Shown here in pieces: positions 24,917 through 34,397 of a stretch of DNA of 64,000 bases (position 1 is the stretch's first letter; each line of letters starts with the position of its first letter). Below the pieces are notes generated by a model. It worked only from the letters and a program-made list of their open reading frames with translations, had not been told where the DNA came from and ran no database searches. A program made the translations under genes and the position numbers. The DNA is from Paraburkholderia phenoliruptrix (GTDB lineage Bacteria; Pseudomonadota; Gammaproteobacteria; Burkholderiales; Burkholderiaceae), in NCBI RefSeq assembly GCF_019511605.1, contig NZ_JAEUAV010000006.1, forward strand, positions 124,001 through 188,000, written 5' to 3'.

Positions 24917-26272
24917 ATGACTGCAACCACTGTTGACGCCGGCCTCGGCGAGACCCACCGGCTAGCGACGCGCAAGGCGATGGCACGACTTCTTCCCTTG
25001 ATGTGCGCGATCTACTTCATGTCGTTCATCGACCGTACCAATGTGGCGCTGGCAAAGACAGCGCTTGCCGCCGACCTCGGCATCAGCGCAGCGGCATACG
25101 GACTTGGCGCCGGAATCTTCTTTATCGGCTATGCGCTTCTCGAAGTACCGAGCAACCTGCTGGCTCATCGTGTCGGTCCGCGCGCGTGGATTGCCCGGAT
25201 CGCGGTCACGTGGGGAGCGTTATCGACGGCCATGATGTTCGTGCAGGGCGAGTGGTCCTTCTATCTGCTGCGTGTTCTGCTCGGAGTGGCAGAAGCAGGA
25301 CTCTTCCCCGCGTTGATGTACATGGTGACGCTCTGGTTCGCACCGAAGGACCGGGCAGTCGCCGTCGGCTGGATTTATACCGCGCCGTCTATTGCGCTGA
25401 TTCTGGGCAACCCGCTCGGTGCCGCCCTGATGCAGCTCGGCGGAATCGGCGGCCTTCACGGCTGGCAGTGGATGTTCCTGCTCGAAGGTTTGCCCACCAT
25501 CGTGGTTGGCATCATCGTCTTTTTCAAACTGCCGAACCGCCCTTCCGAGGTCAGATGGCTGACGCCGCAAGAAGCCGAGGCGCTCGAAACCCATGCAGTC
25601 ATCGACACGCACGGTCACACCGAACTCACGTCGGCAGACTGGTTCGCGGCATTGAAACGTCCAACCACCGTATTGATTGCGCTGATTTACTTCCTGAATC
25701 AGGTAGCGTTTGTCGGGCTGTACTTTTTCACACCGTCGATCGTTGCGCAGATGCACGTGAAGTCGCCGCTCGTTGTCGGCTTGTTGTCGAGCAGTGTCGG
25801 CATCGGCTTTCTGCTTGGCGTGCTGACGCTGCCGCGCATCCACCGCCGGATTACCAACGACTGCGGCTTTCTCGGCGTGCTGACGGCGGGCGTCGTGGTC
25901 TCCGCATGTGCGTTCATTGCGATCAGGAATCAGTCGGCGCAAATCACGCTGTTGGGTATTACGGGTTTCTTCGCGGGCGGCATTCTGCCTTCGTACTGGG
26001 CTGTCGCAATGAAGCGTCTGCAAGGCGTGCAAGCCGCTGCCGGTCTCGCTTTCATCAATACAGTCGGACTGCTGGGCGGCTTTGTCGGTCCTTATCTGTT
26101 CGGGCTTGCCGAAACGATAACCGGCCGCAGCGACTCGGGCTTCAACGTGGTCGTGGTGGCCTCCGTGCTAGGCCTCGCCCTCGTGCCGCTGCTTGCTAAA
26201 GCAATCCGGTCCGCAGACCGTCCTGTTGTACCGGCGGGCAACGCGGGACAATTGAAAACGTCGAAAAGCTAG
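24917..26272 (+). CDS. MFS transporter, anion:cation symporter type
   Basis: The 451-residue inner-membrane protein has about twelve membrane segments. Its N-terminus reads LLPLMCAIYFMSFIDRTNVALAKTALAADLGISAAAYGLGAGIFFIGYALLEVPSNLLAHRVGPRAWI, the classical opening of the ACS family (tartrate, phthalate, hexuronate, 4-hydroxyphenylacetate importers). The ATG at 24917 follows GGAGACATC. It probably imports the organic acid degraded by this operon, as proton symport. Confidence 0.92.
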   Translation: MTATTVDAGLGETHRLATRKAMARLLPLMCAIYFMSFIDRTNVALAKTALAADLGISAAAYGLGAGIFFIGYALLEVPSNLLAHRVGPRAWIARIAVTWGALSTAMMFVQGEWSFYLLRVLLGVAEAGLFPALMYMVTLWFAPKDRAVAVGWIYTAPSIALILGNPLGAALMQLGGIGGLHGWQWMFLLEGLPTIVVGIIVFFKLPNRPSEVRWLTPQEAEALETHAVIDTHGHTELTSADWFAALKRPTTVLIALIYFLNQVAFVGLYFFTPSIVAQMHVKSPLVVGLLSSSVGIGFLLGVLTLPRIHRRITNDCGFLGVLTAGVVVSACAFIAIRNQSAQITLLGITGFFAGGILPSYWAVAMKRLQGVQAAAGLAFINTVGLLGGFVGPYLFGLAETITGRSDSGFNVVVVASVLGLALVPLLAKAIRSADRPVVPAGNAGQLKTSKS

Positions 26273-26419
26273 TCGACGTCAATTGATGCCCTGTTCGAAG
26301 ACGGCGGGCAAAGGCCGTGGTGGACGTAACGCCTAAACCGACCCGCTGCTCGCCTGATTCACGGGCCATTCGTGAATGCCTTTATTCGATATGTAACTTC
26401 ACAATCGTTGGTGCGACAC

Positions 26420-27211
26420 ATGAATACTTTCGAGCTTCTCAAGCCCAGAGCTGGTCTACGCGTACTCATTTCGGGCGCAGCGTCGGGAATCGGCGCTGCC
26501 ATTGCCGATGCTTTCGTCGAAGCCGATGCGCGGGTCTACATTTGCGACGTCGATCGCTCGGCAGTCGAGAAAGCCAGCAGCAGGAATGCCCGGCTTCATA
26601 CGGGCGTGGCGGACGTGGCAAGCCGCGAGCAGGTCGACAGCGTGATAGACGACGCACGCGCAAAGCTCGGCGGGCTCGACATTCTGATCAACAACGCGGG
26701 CATTGCGGGTCCAACGGGCGAAGTCGAGGCGATTGAACCGGACGGCTGGGATCGGACTGTTTCCACCAATCTGAACAGTCAGTACTACTTTCTTCGCAAA
26801 GCGGTGCCGCTGCTGAAGGAGACATCGGATTGCCCCGGCATCATTGCCATGTCTTCTGTCGCCGGGCGGCTCGGCTACGCGTATCGCACGCCCTACGCGG
26901 CGACGAAATGGGCAATTGTTGGACTGGTCAAGTCGCTCGCCATCGAGCTTGGTCCGAGCAACATTCGCGTCAACGCAATTCTGCCGGGAGTCGTGCAGGG
27001 TGAACGGATGGATCGCGTGATCGCCGCTCGCGCTCAGTCCACCGGCGTCTCGTTCGACGAAATGAAAGAGCAGTACCTCAAGAAGATCTCGCTGCGCCGC
27101 ATGGTGACTGTGGACGACATCGCCGCCATGGCGCTCTTCCTCGCGTCGCCGGCAGGCCAGAACATTACCGGTCAGGCGATCAGCGTGGATGGCAACGTCG
27201 AATATCTTTGA
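26420..27211 (+). CDS. SDR-family oxidoreductase
   Basis: The 263-residue enzyme has the cofactor site VLISGAASGIGAAIA, the acidic residue at the end of strand 2 (YICDVDRS), indicating NAD preference, LINNAGIAGP, MSSVAG and the catalytic YAATKWAI. It ends with the usual GQAISVDGNVEYL. The start is taken at the ATG 26420 (MNTFELLKP); another in-frame ATG at 26372 is possible and no strong ribosome site decides. It is in the BKACE operon and is a candidate for oxidising a hydroxy acid to the keto acid used by BKACE. Confidence 0.88.
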   Translation: MNTFELLKPRAGLRVLISGAASGIGAAIADAFVEADARVYICDVDRSAVEKASSRNARLHTGVADVASREQVDSVIDDARAKLGGLDILINNAGIAGPTGEVEAIEPDGWDRTVSTNLNSQYYFLRKAVPLLKETSDCPGIIAMSSVAGRLGYAYRTPYAATKWAIVGLVKSLAIELGPSNIRVNAILPGVVQGERMDRVIAARAQSTGVSFDEMKEQYLKKISLRRMVTVDDIAAMALFLASPAGQNITGQAISVDGNVEYL

Positions 27212-27320
27212 GCAAGCATAGGCACGCGCCGCGTGGCCATGCCAACGCGCGTCCTGTCAGCCACGAACCGCGAGGCCGTCTCGCCCTGAACAACAAACCA
27301 CTACGAAGGACACAGATCCG

Positions 27321-28061
27321 ATGAGGCTCAAAGAAAAGGTTGCAATCGTGACGGGGGCCGGGCAAGGAATCGGCGCCGCGACCGCACTGAAATTCGCGCA
27401 AGAGGGTGCAACGGTCGTGGTCTGCGACATGAACCCCGGCGCGGTGCAATCGGTTGTCGGCGCTTGCCGCGAGGCCGGCGCGCAAGCGGCGGGCTTCACG
27501 GTCGATATCGCCGATCGCGAAGCGGTCCGGGACATGGTCGCCGAGGCTCGCGAACAGTTCGGACGGGTCGACATTCTCGTGAACAACGCGGGCATCACGC
27601 GCGATGCGCGTCTGCAAAACATGACAGTCGAGCAATTCGAACAGGTCATGGACGTCAATCTGCGCGGCGTCTTTCACGCCACACAGGCGGTGCTCGACTC
27701 CATGATCATCCAAGGGGCCGGTGTGATCCTGAACGCGAGTTCGGTTGTCGGCATTTACGGCAATTACGGGCAGACGAACTATGCGGCGTCCAAATTCGGC
27801 GTGATCGGCTTCACGAAGACATGGAGCCGCGAACTCGGACCCAAGGGCATACGGGTGAACGCCGTCGCGCCCGGCTTTATCGACACCCCGATTCTCGCCA
27901 CCATACCCGGCGAAGTACTCGAGAAGATGAGAAGCCAGGTGCCGTTGCGGCGCCTCGGCAAGCCCGAAGAGATTGCCAACATTTACGCCTTTCTCGCAAG
28001 CGATGAAGCGAGCTATATCAACGGCGCTGTCATCGAGGCTTCTGGCGGCATGACGCTGTAG
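27321..28061 (+). CDS. FabG-like SDR oxidoreductase
   Basis: The 246-residue protein closely follows 3-oxoacyl reductases/3-hydroxyacyl dehydrogenases: [82 protein letters not shown] (catalytic Tyr/Lys) and [23 protein letters not shown] lies before the ATG. The acidic Asp after strand 2 suggests NAD, that is, oxidation. It lies between another SDR and the esterase; interconversion of beta-hydroxy and beta-keto acids would suit BKACE. Confidence 0.9.
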   Translation: MRLKEKVAIVTGAGQGIGAATALKFAQEGATVVVCDMNPGAVQSVVGACREAGAQAAGFTVDIADREAVRDMVAEAREQFGRVDILVNNAGITRDARLQNMTVEQFEQVMDVNLRGVFHATQAVLDSMIIQGAGVILNASSVVGIYGNYGQTNYAASKFGVIGFTKTWSRELGPKGIRVNAVAPGFIDTPILATIPGEVLEKMRSQVPLRRLGKPEEIANIYAFLASDEASYINGAVIEASGGMTL

Positions 28062-28130
28062 TCGGGAAATGGCGCCGAGCGCTCGAGCAGAACCCGCCCC
28101 ACCTGAAACGTCACTCATAACGGAGACATC

Positions 28131-29831
28131 ATGGTACAAGGTCACTGCTGTAATCCGAGGGTCGCGCGCGTGATCGCGGCTCTCATTACTTCCGCGGTTT
28201 CGGCATACAGCATGGGCGCGACTCCGCCTGCCGCACACCACGCCACTTGCGAGCGCCTACAGGGCTTCGTGGTGCCCGCTTCGGACATTGGTGAGCCTAC
28301 TTCCGGAGCTAGCGTGACTGCCGTGAAGTCGGTTGCTGCAAGCGGCAGCGGAGCAGGCGCACTGCCTGACTACTGTGAAGTGACGGGCAAAATATCTCCG
28401 GTCGACCGCGCCGCTCCCGACATCCAGTTCAAAGTGGCACTGCCCGAGGAGTGGAACGGCAAGGTGGTGATGTTCGGCGGAGGCGGTTTCAACGGCACCA
28501 TACCCAATGTCGCGGGCAACGTACCCAACGGTCCTGTCGACGCAGCCGTGCCGCTCGGTCGTGGCTACGCGACGTTCGCAAGCGATTCTGGTCATCAGGC
28601 CAACGCGTTGGGCTCGCAGGACGGACGCTTTGGCTTGAATGACGAGGCGGTGAACAATTTCGGCGGCGACGCGCTGAAGAAAACCCACGACGCGGCATTG
28701 GCGATCATCAAGGCTCGCTATGGGCACTGGCCGCGCAAAGCCTATTTCGCAGGCGGATCGACCGGCGGGCGCGAAGCCCTGACGGCAATTCAGCGCTGGC
28801 CGTCGGATTGGGATGGTGCCATCGCCTGGTACCCGGCATGGGACGATGCAGCCGCACTGCTCGGAGGTCAGCGCATGAACCGCGCTCTGGCCAAACCGGG
28901 CGCGTATCTGTCAGCGGGCAAACGCCAGGCTGTGTACGACGCGGCAATGCAGGCTTGCGACGCGCTTGACGGCGTGGCCGACGGATTGATCAGTGACCAG
29001 CGGCAATGCAATGCCCGCTTCGATCCGGCCACCGCTACGCTGAACGGCGCCCCGTTGCGCTGCCCGAAGGGCGCGGACACCGCAGACAATTGTTTGTCCG
29101 ACGCACAGATCGATGCGTTGAAAACCATCAATACGCCGACCGTGCTGCGCTTTAGGCTCGCGAGTGGCGAGACCCACTATCCCGGCTACAACGTGTGGGG
29201 CGCGGACCTTGGCATTACGTCTCGCACTTCGCCGGTCGAGCCGGTGGTCACGTTCCTCGCCTTCGGCACTTCACAGCCGGCGAACCCCATGCCGCTCACG
29301 GCGCCTTACATCAGCGTTCTGACCGACCAGTGGATCAAGTATTCGGTCACGCGCGATCCGAACTTCAATTCGCTGTCGCTCGACCCCGAGCAACCCGGCG
29401 TGTGGGCGAACCGTATCAGCGACCTGAGCCTCAAGCTCGACGCGAGCACCGATATCTCCGCTTTCAGGCGACGTGGCGGCAAGCTCCTGCTCGTTCACGG
29501 GCAATCCGATGTACTTGTCAGTACTCGGGCGACGGAGCTGTACTATCGACGGCTGCAAGCGCAGTTCGGCATTGATCGTGTCGATTCGTTCGTCCGCTTC
29601 TACGAGATTCCCGGCATGGGTCATGCCGCGAGCAGCACCTTCAATGCCACTTGGGAATCTCTGTCGGCGCTCGCCGGGTGGGTGGAGAGAGGCAAGGCGC
29701 CAGTCGGACAAGTGACAACCGACACTGCCGGCGTGCCGGGCCGCACGCGACCGCTATGCGATTACCCGAAGTGGCCCCGCTACGAAGGCGGCGACGTGAA
29801 TCAGGCAGCTTCTTTCCGGTGTGTCGAGTGA
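28131..29831 (+). CDS. Secreted tannase/feruloyl-esterase-family hydrolase
   Basis: The 566-residue protein has an N-terminal export signal (RVIAALITSAVSAYSMGA) and the tannase-family alpha/beta hydrolase fold. The nucleophile is Ser in YFAGGSTGGREAL (about residue 206), with acid Asp in HGQSDVLVS and His in GMGHAAS. Family members (tannases, feruloyl esterases, MHETase) usually have CS-D-HC, in which a Cys before the Ser is disulfide-bonded to a Cys after the His; here both are replaced (GS and HA). A lid region with paired Cys remains (QACDALDG, QRQCNARF, LRCPKG, DNCLS). GGAG precedes the ATG. It would release an acid from an aromatic or hydroxyalkanoate ester outside the cytoplasm. Confidence 0.9.
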   Translation: MVQGHCCNPRVARVIAALITSAVSAYSMGATPPAAHHATCERLQGFVVPASDIGEPTSGASVTAVKSVAASGSGAGALPDYCEVTGKISPVDRAAPDIQFKVALPEEWNGKVVMFGGGGFNGTIPNVAGNVPNGPVDAAVPLGRGYATFASDSGHQANALGSQDGRFGLNDEAVNNFGGDALKKTHDAALAIIKARYGHWPRKAYFAGGSTGGREALTAIQRWPSDWDGAIAWYPAWDDAAALLGGQRMNRALAKPGAYLSAGKRQAVYDAAMQACDALDGVADGLISDQRQCNARFDPATATLNGAPLRCPKGADTADNCLSDAQIDALKTINTPTVLRFRLASGETHYPGYNVWGADLGITSRTSPVEPVVTFLAFGTSQPANPMPLTAPYISVLTDQWIKYSVTRDPNFNSLSLDPEQPGVWANRISDLSLKLDASTDISAFRRRGGKLLLVHGQSDVLVSTRATELYYRRLQAQFGIDRVDSFVRFYEIPGMGHAASSTFNATWESLSALAGWVERGKAPVGQVTTDTAGVPGRTRPLCDYPKWPRYEGGDVNQAASFRCVE

Positions 29832-29851
29832 GCGAAGTGAAAACGAGCGAC

Positions 29852-29870
29852 GCCTCGTTAATCGAGGCGC
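29852..29870. terminator. Hairpin after the esterase gene
   Basis: CGCCTCG-TTAAT-CGAGGCG, a seven-base stem 21 bases after the esterase stop. There is no T-run, so termination strength is uncertain. Confidence 0.45.
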
Positions 29871-30090
29871 ACAGCTTCGCGCAATAGTTGTCGCCCTCTA
29901 ATAACGCAAATTGTCTTTTCCATTTCCGCAATAGTCGGTTTAATTGCGCCAGACTCCAACCGGAAATTACCAATTGTCCATATAGAAATCATATGGAAGA
30001 ATAAACCCGCCGATCTACGTTGCCGCAGACCAGTCTGCATGCTACTCTCGACTTGCCTTTGATTCCGAGCAACGTTCAAAATCAGGCACT

Positions 30091-30120
30091 TGGGGCGTAC
30101 TCTCGAGAGAGTACGCCCCA
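30091..30120. other. 30-bp inverted repeat between esterase and porin
   Basis: Two 14-base arms (from TGGGGCGTACTCTC to GAGAGTACGCCCCA) are separated by two bases. The near-perfect symmetry makes either a very stable hairpin or an extended protein-binding site. It is followed by TTTCAT but not a T-run. The remaining bases of 29871-30286 are AT-rich promoter-like sequence with no gene. Confidence 0.55.
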
Positions 30121-30251
30121 TTTCATCTGGACAGCCAATAAAGGCGCCTCCCGAAATGAAATGAAAGTTAAAAACGAATGACGTCGCTAAAACGCAACGC
30201 AGTAATTTACTGAAAAATAATTACAAAATTTCTGCGCTATTCTCCGCCGCT

Positions 30252-30269
30252 CAATAGCAACCGCTATTG
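30252..30269 (+). promoter_or_regulatory. 5'-leader hairpin of the porin gene
   Basis: CAATAGC-AACC-GCTATTG forms a seven-base stem just before the AGGAGA ribosome site (30275-30280) of the porin. It could protect the transcript or control translation. Confidence 0.35.
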
Positions 30270-30286
30270 GATTCAGGAGATATTCA

Positions 30287-31432
30287 ATGAAGAAATTCGT
30301 ACTGTCGGGCCTCTCGCTCGCTCTTGCCGGCGCCGCGGGCGTCGCTCACGCACAAAGCTCGGTGACGCTGTATGGCCTGATCGACACAGGTCTCACCTAC
30401 ACCAGCAACTCCGGTGGCAGCAGCAACTTCCAGCAGGCGAGCGGCGTGCTGAACGGCAATCGCTGGGGCCTGCGCGGCTCCGAGGAACTCGGCGGCGGCC
30501 TGAAGGCAATCTTCGTACTGGAAAACGGTTTCAATCTGTCCACGGGCAAGCTCGGCCAGAATAGCCGGGAATTCGGCCGTCAGGCATTCGTCGGTCTGTC
30601 GAGCAACCAGTTCGGCGCGGTCACGCTCGGTCGCCAGTACGACAGCGTGGTGGACTATCTGGGCCCGCTCGCGCTGAACGGTACGCAATATGGCGGCACG
30701 CTCGCTTCGCATCCGTATGACAACGACAACCTCAATAACCAGGTTCGCATTAACAACGCCGTGAAGTTCCAGAGCGTCGATTACGGCGGCTTCAAGTTCG
30801 GCGCGTTGTACGGCTTCTCGAATGCAGCGGGCAACTTCGCTGACAGCCGTGCTTACAGCGTCGGTGCATCGTATGTGTTCGGCGGCCTGAAGGTTGCAGC
30901 AGGCTACCTGCAGATCAACGGCGGCGGCTCGTCGACGAATTCTAGCGGCGCGGTGGCAAGCGGCGACTCGACCTTCACGGCAGCGCGTCAGCGCACCTAC
31001 GGCGCGGGCCTGAGCTATGCGTTCGGCCCCGCGAATGTCGGCCTCGTCGTGACGCAAACGCAGTTGAACGGTGCGACTGCGATCAGTTCGTCGGCATCGG
31101 GTACGAGCAGCGGGCTCGCTCTGACCGGTGGCAGCGCACGCTTCACGAACTATGAAGTGAACGGCCGTTACGCGCTCACGCCGGCGCTGTCGGTATCGGG
31201 CGCTTACACGTTCACCGACGCGCGGCTCGACGGCGTAAGCCCCAAGTACCATCAGGTCACGCTGCAAACCGACTACGCTTTGTCCAAGCGCACCGACGTC
31301 TATGCTGAAGCCGCATATCAGCACGTTGGCAGCACGGGCAACTCGGGCATCACGGCGGACATTGTTGGCGTGAGCGCCTCGTCGACGAGCTCGCAAGTGG
31401 TCGGCACGGTCGGCATCCGTCACCGCTTCTAA
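30287..31432 (+). CDS. Burkholderia-type general porin
   Basis: The 381-residue outer-membrane protein has a typical signal peptide (MKKFVLSGLSLALAGAAGVAHA) and then QSSVTLYGLIDTGLTYTSN, the standard opening of Burkholderia OmpC-like trimeric porins. Conserved blocks RWGLRGSEELGGGLKAIFVLENGF and REFGRQAFVGLSSNQFGAVTLGRQYD contain the first strands and the constriction region. It ends ...GTVGIRHRF with the C-terminal Phe recognised by BamA. AGGAGA precedes the ATG. It sits at the end of the BKACE/esterase run but has its own leader; uptake of the esterase substrate or products is a reasonable role. Confidence 0.95.
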   Translation: MKKFVLSGLSLALAGAAGVAHAQSSVTLYGLIDTGLTYTSNSGGSSNFQQASGVLNGNRWGLRGSEELGGGLKAIFVLENGFNLSTGKLGQNSREFGRQAFVGLSSNQFGAVTLGRQYDSVVDYLGPLALNGTQYGGTLASHPYDNDNLNNQVRINNAVKFQSVDYGGFKFGALYGFSNAAGNFADSRAYSVGASYVFGGLKVAAGYLQINGGGSSTNSSGAVASGDSTFTAARQRTYGAGLSYAFGPANVGLVVTQTQLNGATAISSSASGTSSGLALTGGSARFTNYEVNGRYALTPALSVSGAYTFTDARLDGVSPKYHQVTLQTDYALSKRTDVYAEAAYQHVGSTGNSGITADIVGVSASSTSSQVVGTVGIRHRF

Positions 31433-31483
31433 GCCATGCTTTGCGCTGTCTGCATGAGTGCTGCGATGCGCGGCACTTACTAG

Positions 31484-31510
31484 AAAAAAGCCCGCGAATT
31501 GCGGGCTTTT
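31484..31510. terminator. Bidirectional rho-independent terminator
   Basis: AAAAGCCCGC-GAATT-GCGGGCTTTT: a GC stem flanked by A-run and T-run. It serves the porin on the plus strand and the BamA-like gene on the minus strand, which end on either side. Confidence 0.9.
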
Positions 31511-31582
31511 CTCGTTATCGCGCCAATACCGGTGACATGTAGCGCGACACTTTGCCGTGCAGGAACGGAAACGTGTCTACGA

Positions 31583-33892
31583 TCAGAAGGAAGTGCCGAT
31601 CTGAAACTGGAACTTCTGGTACTTGTCGGTTGCGTGTTTGACGACTGGGAAGCCAAGAGACAGTTTGAGCGGGCCGATCGGCGAAATCCATTCGAGCCCT
31701 GCGCCGTAGCTGTAGCGTAGGCCATTCGCACCGTTGCTATTGCCCTCGCTGCCCCACACGTTGCCGGCATCGAGGAACGTGAATACGCGCAATGTTCTAT
31801 CCCATCCGGTACCCGGCAGCGGGAACGTCATTTCCACATTTGCAACGACCATTCGCGAGCCGCCGATCGGGTCGCCGGTCGTCTTGTCGGTCGGACCGAG
31901 CGAGCCCGACTCGTAGCCACGCACAGAGCCGATACCACCCGCGTAGTAGTTCTTGAAGATCGGGTAAGCCTTGCCCGCAAAACCGTTGCCATAACCGCCC
32001 TGCAGATTCAGACCGAGAATGAAGCCACGCGAAAAAGAGTAGTAGTACTGCGCCTGAACGTCCGTCTTGTAGTACTGGGTACCGCCCGCCGGTGTACCCA
32101 CTTCGCCATTGGCTTGCAGGAAATAGCCGCGGCTCGGCACAAGCGCACTGTCGCGATCGTCGCGAGCCCAGCCTGCCGTAACCGGTACATTGTTGACGAC
32201 ATTGCCGAATTCGCTAACGTAGTCCTTATAGCTTTGAGGTGTCGACGAATCGATGCTGAGCCGGTTCTGTTCCAGTCCCAGACCGAAATAGACCGTATCG
32301 GCCTCGGAGAACGGAATTCCAAACTTCAGATCGGCTCCGACTGTCACGATCTTGAAGCTCGTGTCGGTGTAGTAATAGAGCGGATAGCTGGTGCGGTAGT
32401 ACACATCGGTGATGCGCTTGATGCCGTCTACCGTGAAGTAGGGATCAGTCTGTGTCAGCGAAAGCGTGCGATATGTTTTCGCCGTGTTCACGTTCAACGC
32501 AATGCTCGTACCGGAACCGAACACGTTGTCCTGCGAGATTCCGGCCGACAAAACCACTTTGTCTGTGGAGGAAAAGCCCGCGCCCAAGGTGATTGCGCCG
32601 GTCGGCTTCTCGCTGACCTTCACGTCCACGTCCACCTGGTCAGCCGAACCCTCAACCGGGACCGTCGTAACGTCCACGTCAGTGAAGTACCCAAGACGAT
32701 TGACGCGGTCTTTTGAAAGCATGAGGCGATTCGAGTCGAACCAGGAACTCTCGAGCTGACGCATTTCGCGGCGCACAACTTCGTCGCGCGTGCGCGTGTT
32801 GCCGGTCACGTTGATATGGCGCACATAAACCCGTCGGCTCGGGTCGACCTGTAGCGTGAGATCGACGGTATGGCGCTGCTGGTCGATTTTGGGTACTGCA
32901 TTGACCGTCGCGAATGCATAGCCGTATTCACCCAGCTTATCCACCACGGCCTTTGTCGCAGCCTGCAGTTTTTCAGCTGAAAAGCGTTCACCGGGTTTGA
33001 TGTTCACCAGCTTCGTGAGCTCGGCCTCACGATCGAGCAGATTGCCTGCAAGCCTGATTGAAGAAATCGTATAGGGCTCGCCTTCGTGCAGGGTGATCGT
33101 CAAATACATATCCTTCTTGTCAGGCGTCACCGATACCTGCGTCGACTCGATATTGAACTCCAGGTAGCCACGATTCAGATAGTAAGCGCGCACGTGTTCC
33201 AGGTCGCCGGTAAGCTTGTCCTTGGCGTACAGGTCGTTTTTCGTGTACCACGAGAACCAGTTCGGCGTGGACAGCTGCATTTCGTCGCGCAGGGTATCCG
33301 TGCTGAATGTGCTGTTGCCGATGAAATTGATCTGCCGGATCTTCGCGCTCGGTCCTTCCGCTACAGAGAAAAGAATCGCGACTCGATGGCGGTCGATGGG
33401 CGTCGTCGTTGTCGTGACTTCAGCGGCGTAATAGCCCCGTGTCAGATATTGGCGCTTCAATTCCTGTTCCGCCTTGTCGACGAGCGCCTTGTCGAAAGAG
33501 CGGCCTTGCGACAAACCAACAGCACGCAGCGCCTTCGTCAGATTCTCCTTGTCGAATTCGTGAATGCCCGCGAAGTCTATCGTTCCGACTGCCGGCCGTT
33601 CCTGCACGTAAACGGTGACAACGTTGCCTTCTGCAGAAATGCGCACGTCGTTGAAAAATCCAGTGGCATACAGGGCGCGAATTAATTCGGAAGCCTTATC
33701 GTCAGTGAACGTCTGACCCTGCTTGATCGGCAGATAGGCGAAAACTGTCCCAGGTTCGATGCGTTGCAGGCCTTCTATCTTGATGTCCTGCACGACGAAC
33801 GGCTCAGCGGCGCGAGCGGGAACGCTTGCAAGCGTAATGCCGGCGAGTGAAAGTGTGCCTGCCAGCCGGCTGGCTAATGCCTGGAAATTCAT
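31583..33892 (-). CDS. bamA: BamA-type outer-membrane assembly factor (probable second copy)
   Basis: The 769-residue protein has a signal peptide (cleavage near PARA-AEP), five POTRA domains (about residues 30-430; first begins FVVQDIKIEGLQRIEPGTVF) and an Omp85 16-strand barrel (about 450-769). It has the VRGY loop motif (GIGSVRGYESGSLGP) and ends QFQIGTSF with terminal Phe. Length and domain count equal those of full BamA. BamA inserts outer-membrane proteins. The usual beta-proteobacterial locus is rseP-bamA-skp-lpxD; none of these genes is here, so this is probably a paralogue next to a porin and an LptD-like gene. No truncation is visible. Confidence 0.92.
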   Translation of the reverse strand: MNFQALASRLAGTLSLAGITLASVPARAAEPFVVQDIKIEGLQRIEPGTVFAYLPIKQGQTFTDDKASELIRALYATGFFNDVRISAEGNVVTVYVQERPAVGTIDFAGIHEFDKENLTKALRAVGLSQGRSFDKALVDKAEQELKRQYLTRGYYAAEVTTTTTPIDRHRVAILFSVAEGPSAKIRQINFIGNSTFSTDTLRDEMQLSTPNWFSWYTKNDLYAKDKLTGDLEHVRAYYLNRGYLEFNIESTQVSVTPDKKDMYLTITLHEGEPYTISSIRLAGNLLDREAELTKLVNIKPGERFSAEKLQAATKAVVDKLGEYGYAFATVNAVPKIDQQRHTVDLTLQVDPSRRVYVRHINVTGNTRTRDEVVRREMRQLESSWFDSNRLMLSKDRVNRLGYFTDVDVTTVPVEGSADQVDVDVKVSEKPTGAITLGAGFSSTDKVVLSAGISQDNVFGSGTSIALNVNTAKTYRTLSLTQTDPYFTVDGIKRITDVYYRTSYPLYYYTDTSFKIVTVGADLKFGIPFSEADTVYFGLGLEQNRLSIDSSTPQSYKDYVSEFGNVVNNVPVTAGWARDDRDSALVPSRGYFLQANGEVGTPAGGTQYYKTDVQAQYYYSFSRGFILGLNLQGGYGNGFAGKAYPIFKNYYAGGIGSVRGYESGSLGPTDKTTGDPIGGSRMVVANVEMTFPLPGTGWDRTLRVFTFLDAGNVWGSEGNSNGANGLRYSYGAGLEWISPIGPLKLSLGFPVVKHATDKYQKFQFQIGTSF

Positions 33893-34397
33893 CTTGGTTT
33901 TTCGGTCCTGATGCAGCGCGCAAAGCGCAGATGAGAACGCTCGAAGGCAAGCGGCGCATTCGAAACGGCGGTCTTTGGCTCTAAAAAGCGCGAAGTATAG
34001 GGACGTGTACCGCGGCTATCGTTACTGGAAACTTTCCTCCCCTTAAGGTTGCCGCTGGGCGCAATGTGCGGGTAAGCCGTGCCGCGTGGGTTTGCGCGGC
34101 ATCCGCTGAAAGAATGCGTTACAGAACCGAAGGAAGCGTAGGGGGCGTGTAACCCAGCGGCGTTCTCGCGCTGATATCTTCAGATCGTCGATTCCGCTAC
34201 CGGCGTCACGCGATTAGGAGAGTTGGTCATGATGGAATTCTTTTCACCGGCCGTTTGTTCGGCAATCCTGCGCGTCAGTTCGACGCCGATTTTTTCGGTG
34301 CGCCTCGCCACAGCGTCATTGCTGATCCGCCGCGAAAGGCCCGCCAATCCAATCAGCGCCGCCAATCGTATTGCCAGCGCGCGGGAGGGTGCGTCCC
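33893..34397. other. Intergenic region with unresolved short open frames
   Basis: These 505 bases separate BamA from the next genes. Promoter sequence for BamA is expected at the left. Between 34180 and 34405 two short frames overlap on opposite strands. The minus one (34180-34365, 61 codons, TTG start) has helix-like composition (RRISNDAVARRTEKIGVELT) but no ribosome site. The plus one (34223-34405) has GGAGA upstream of ATG but a random-looking product. Either may be a small or decayed gene. Confidence 0.4.
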
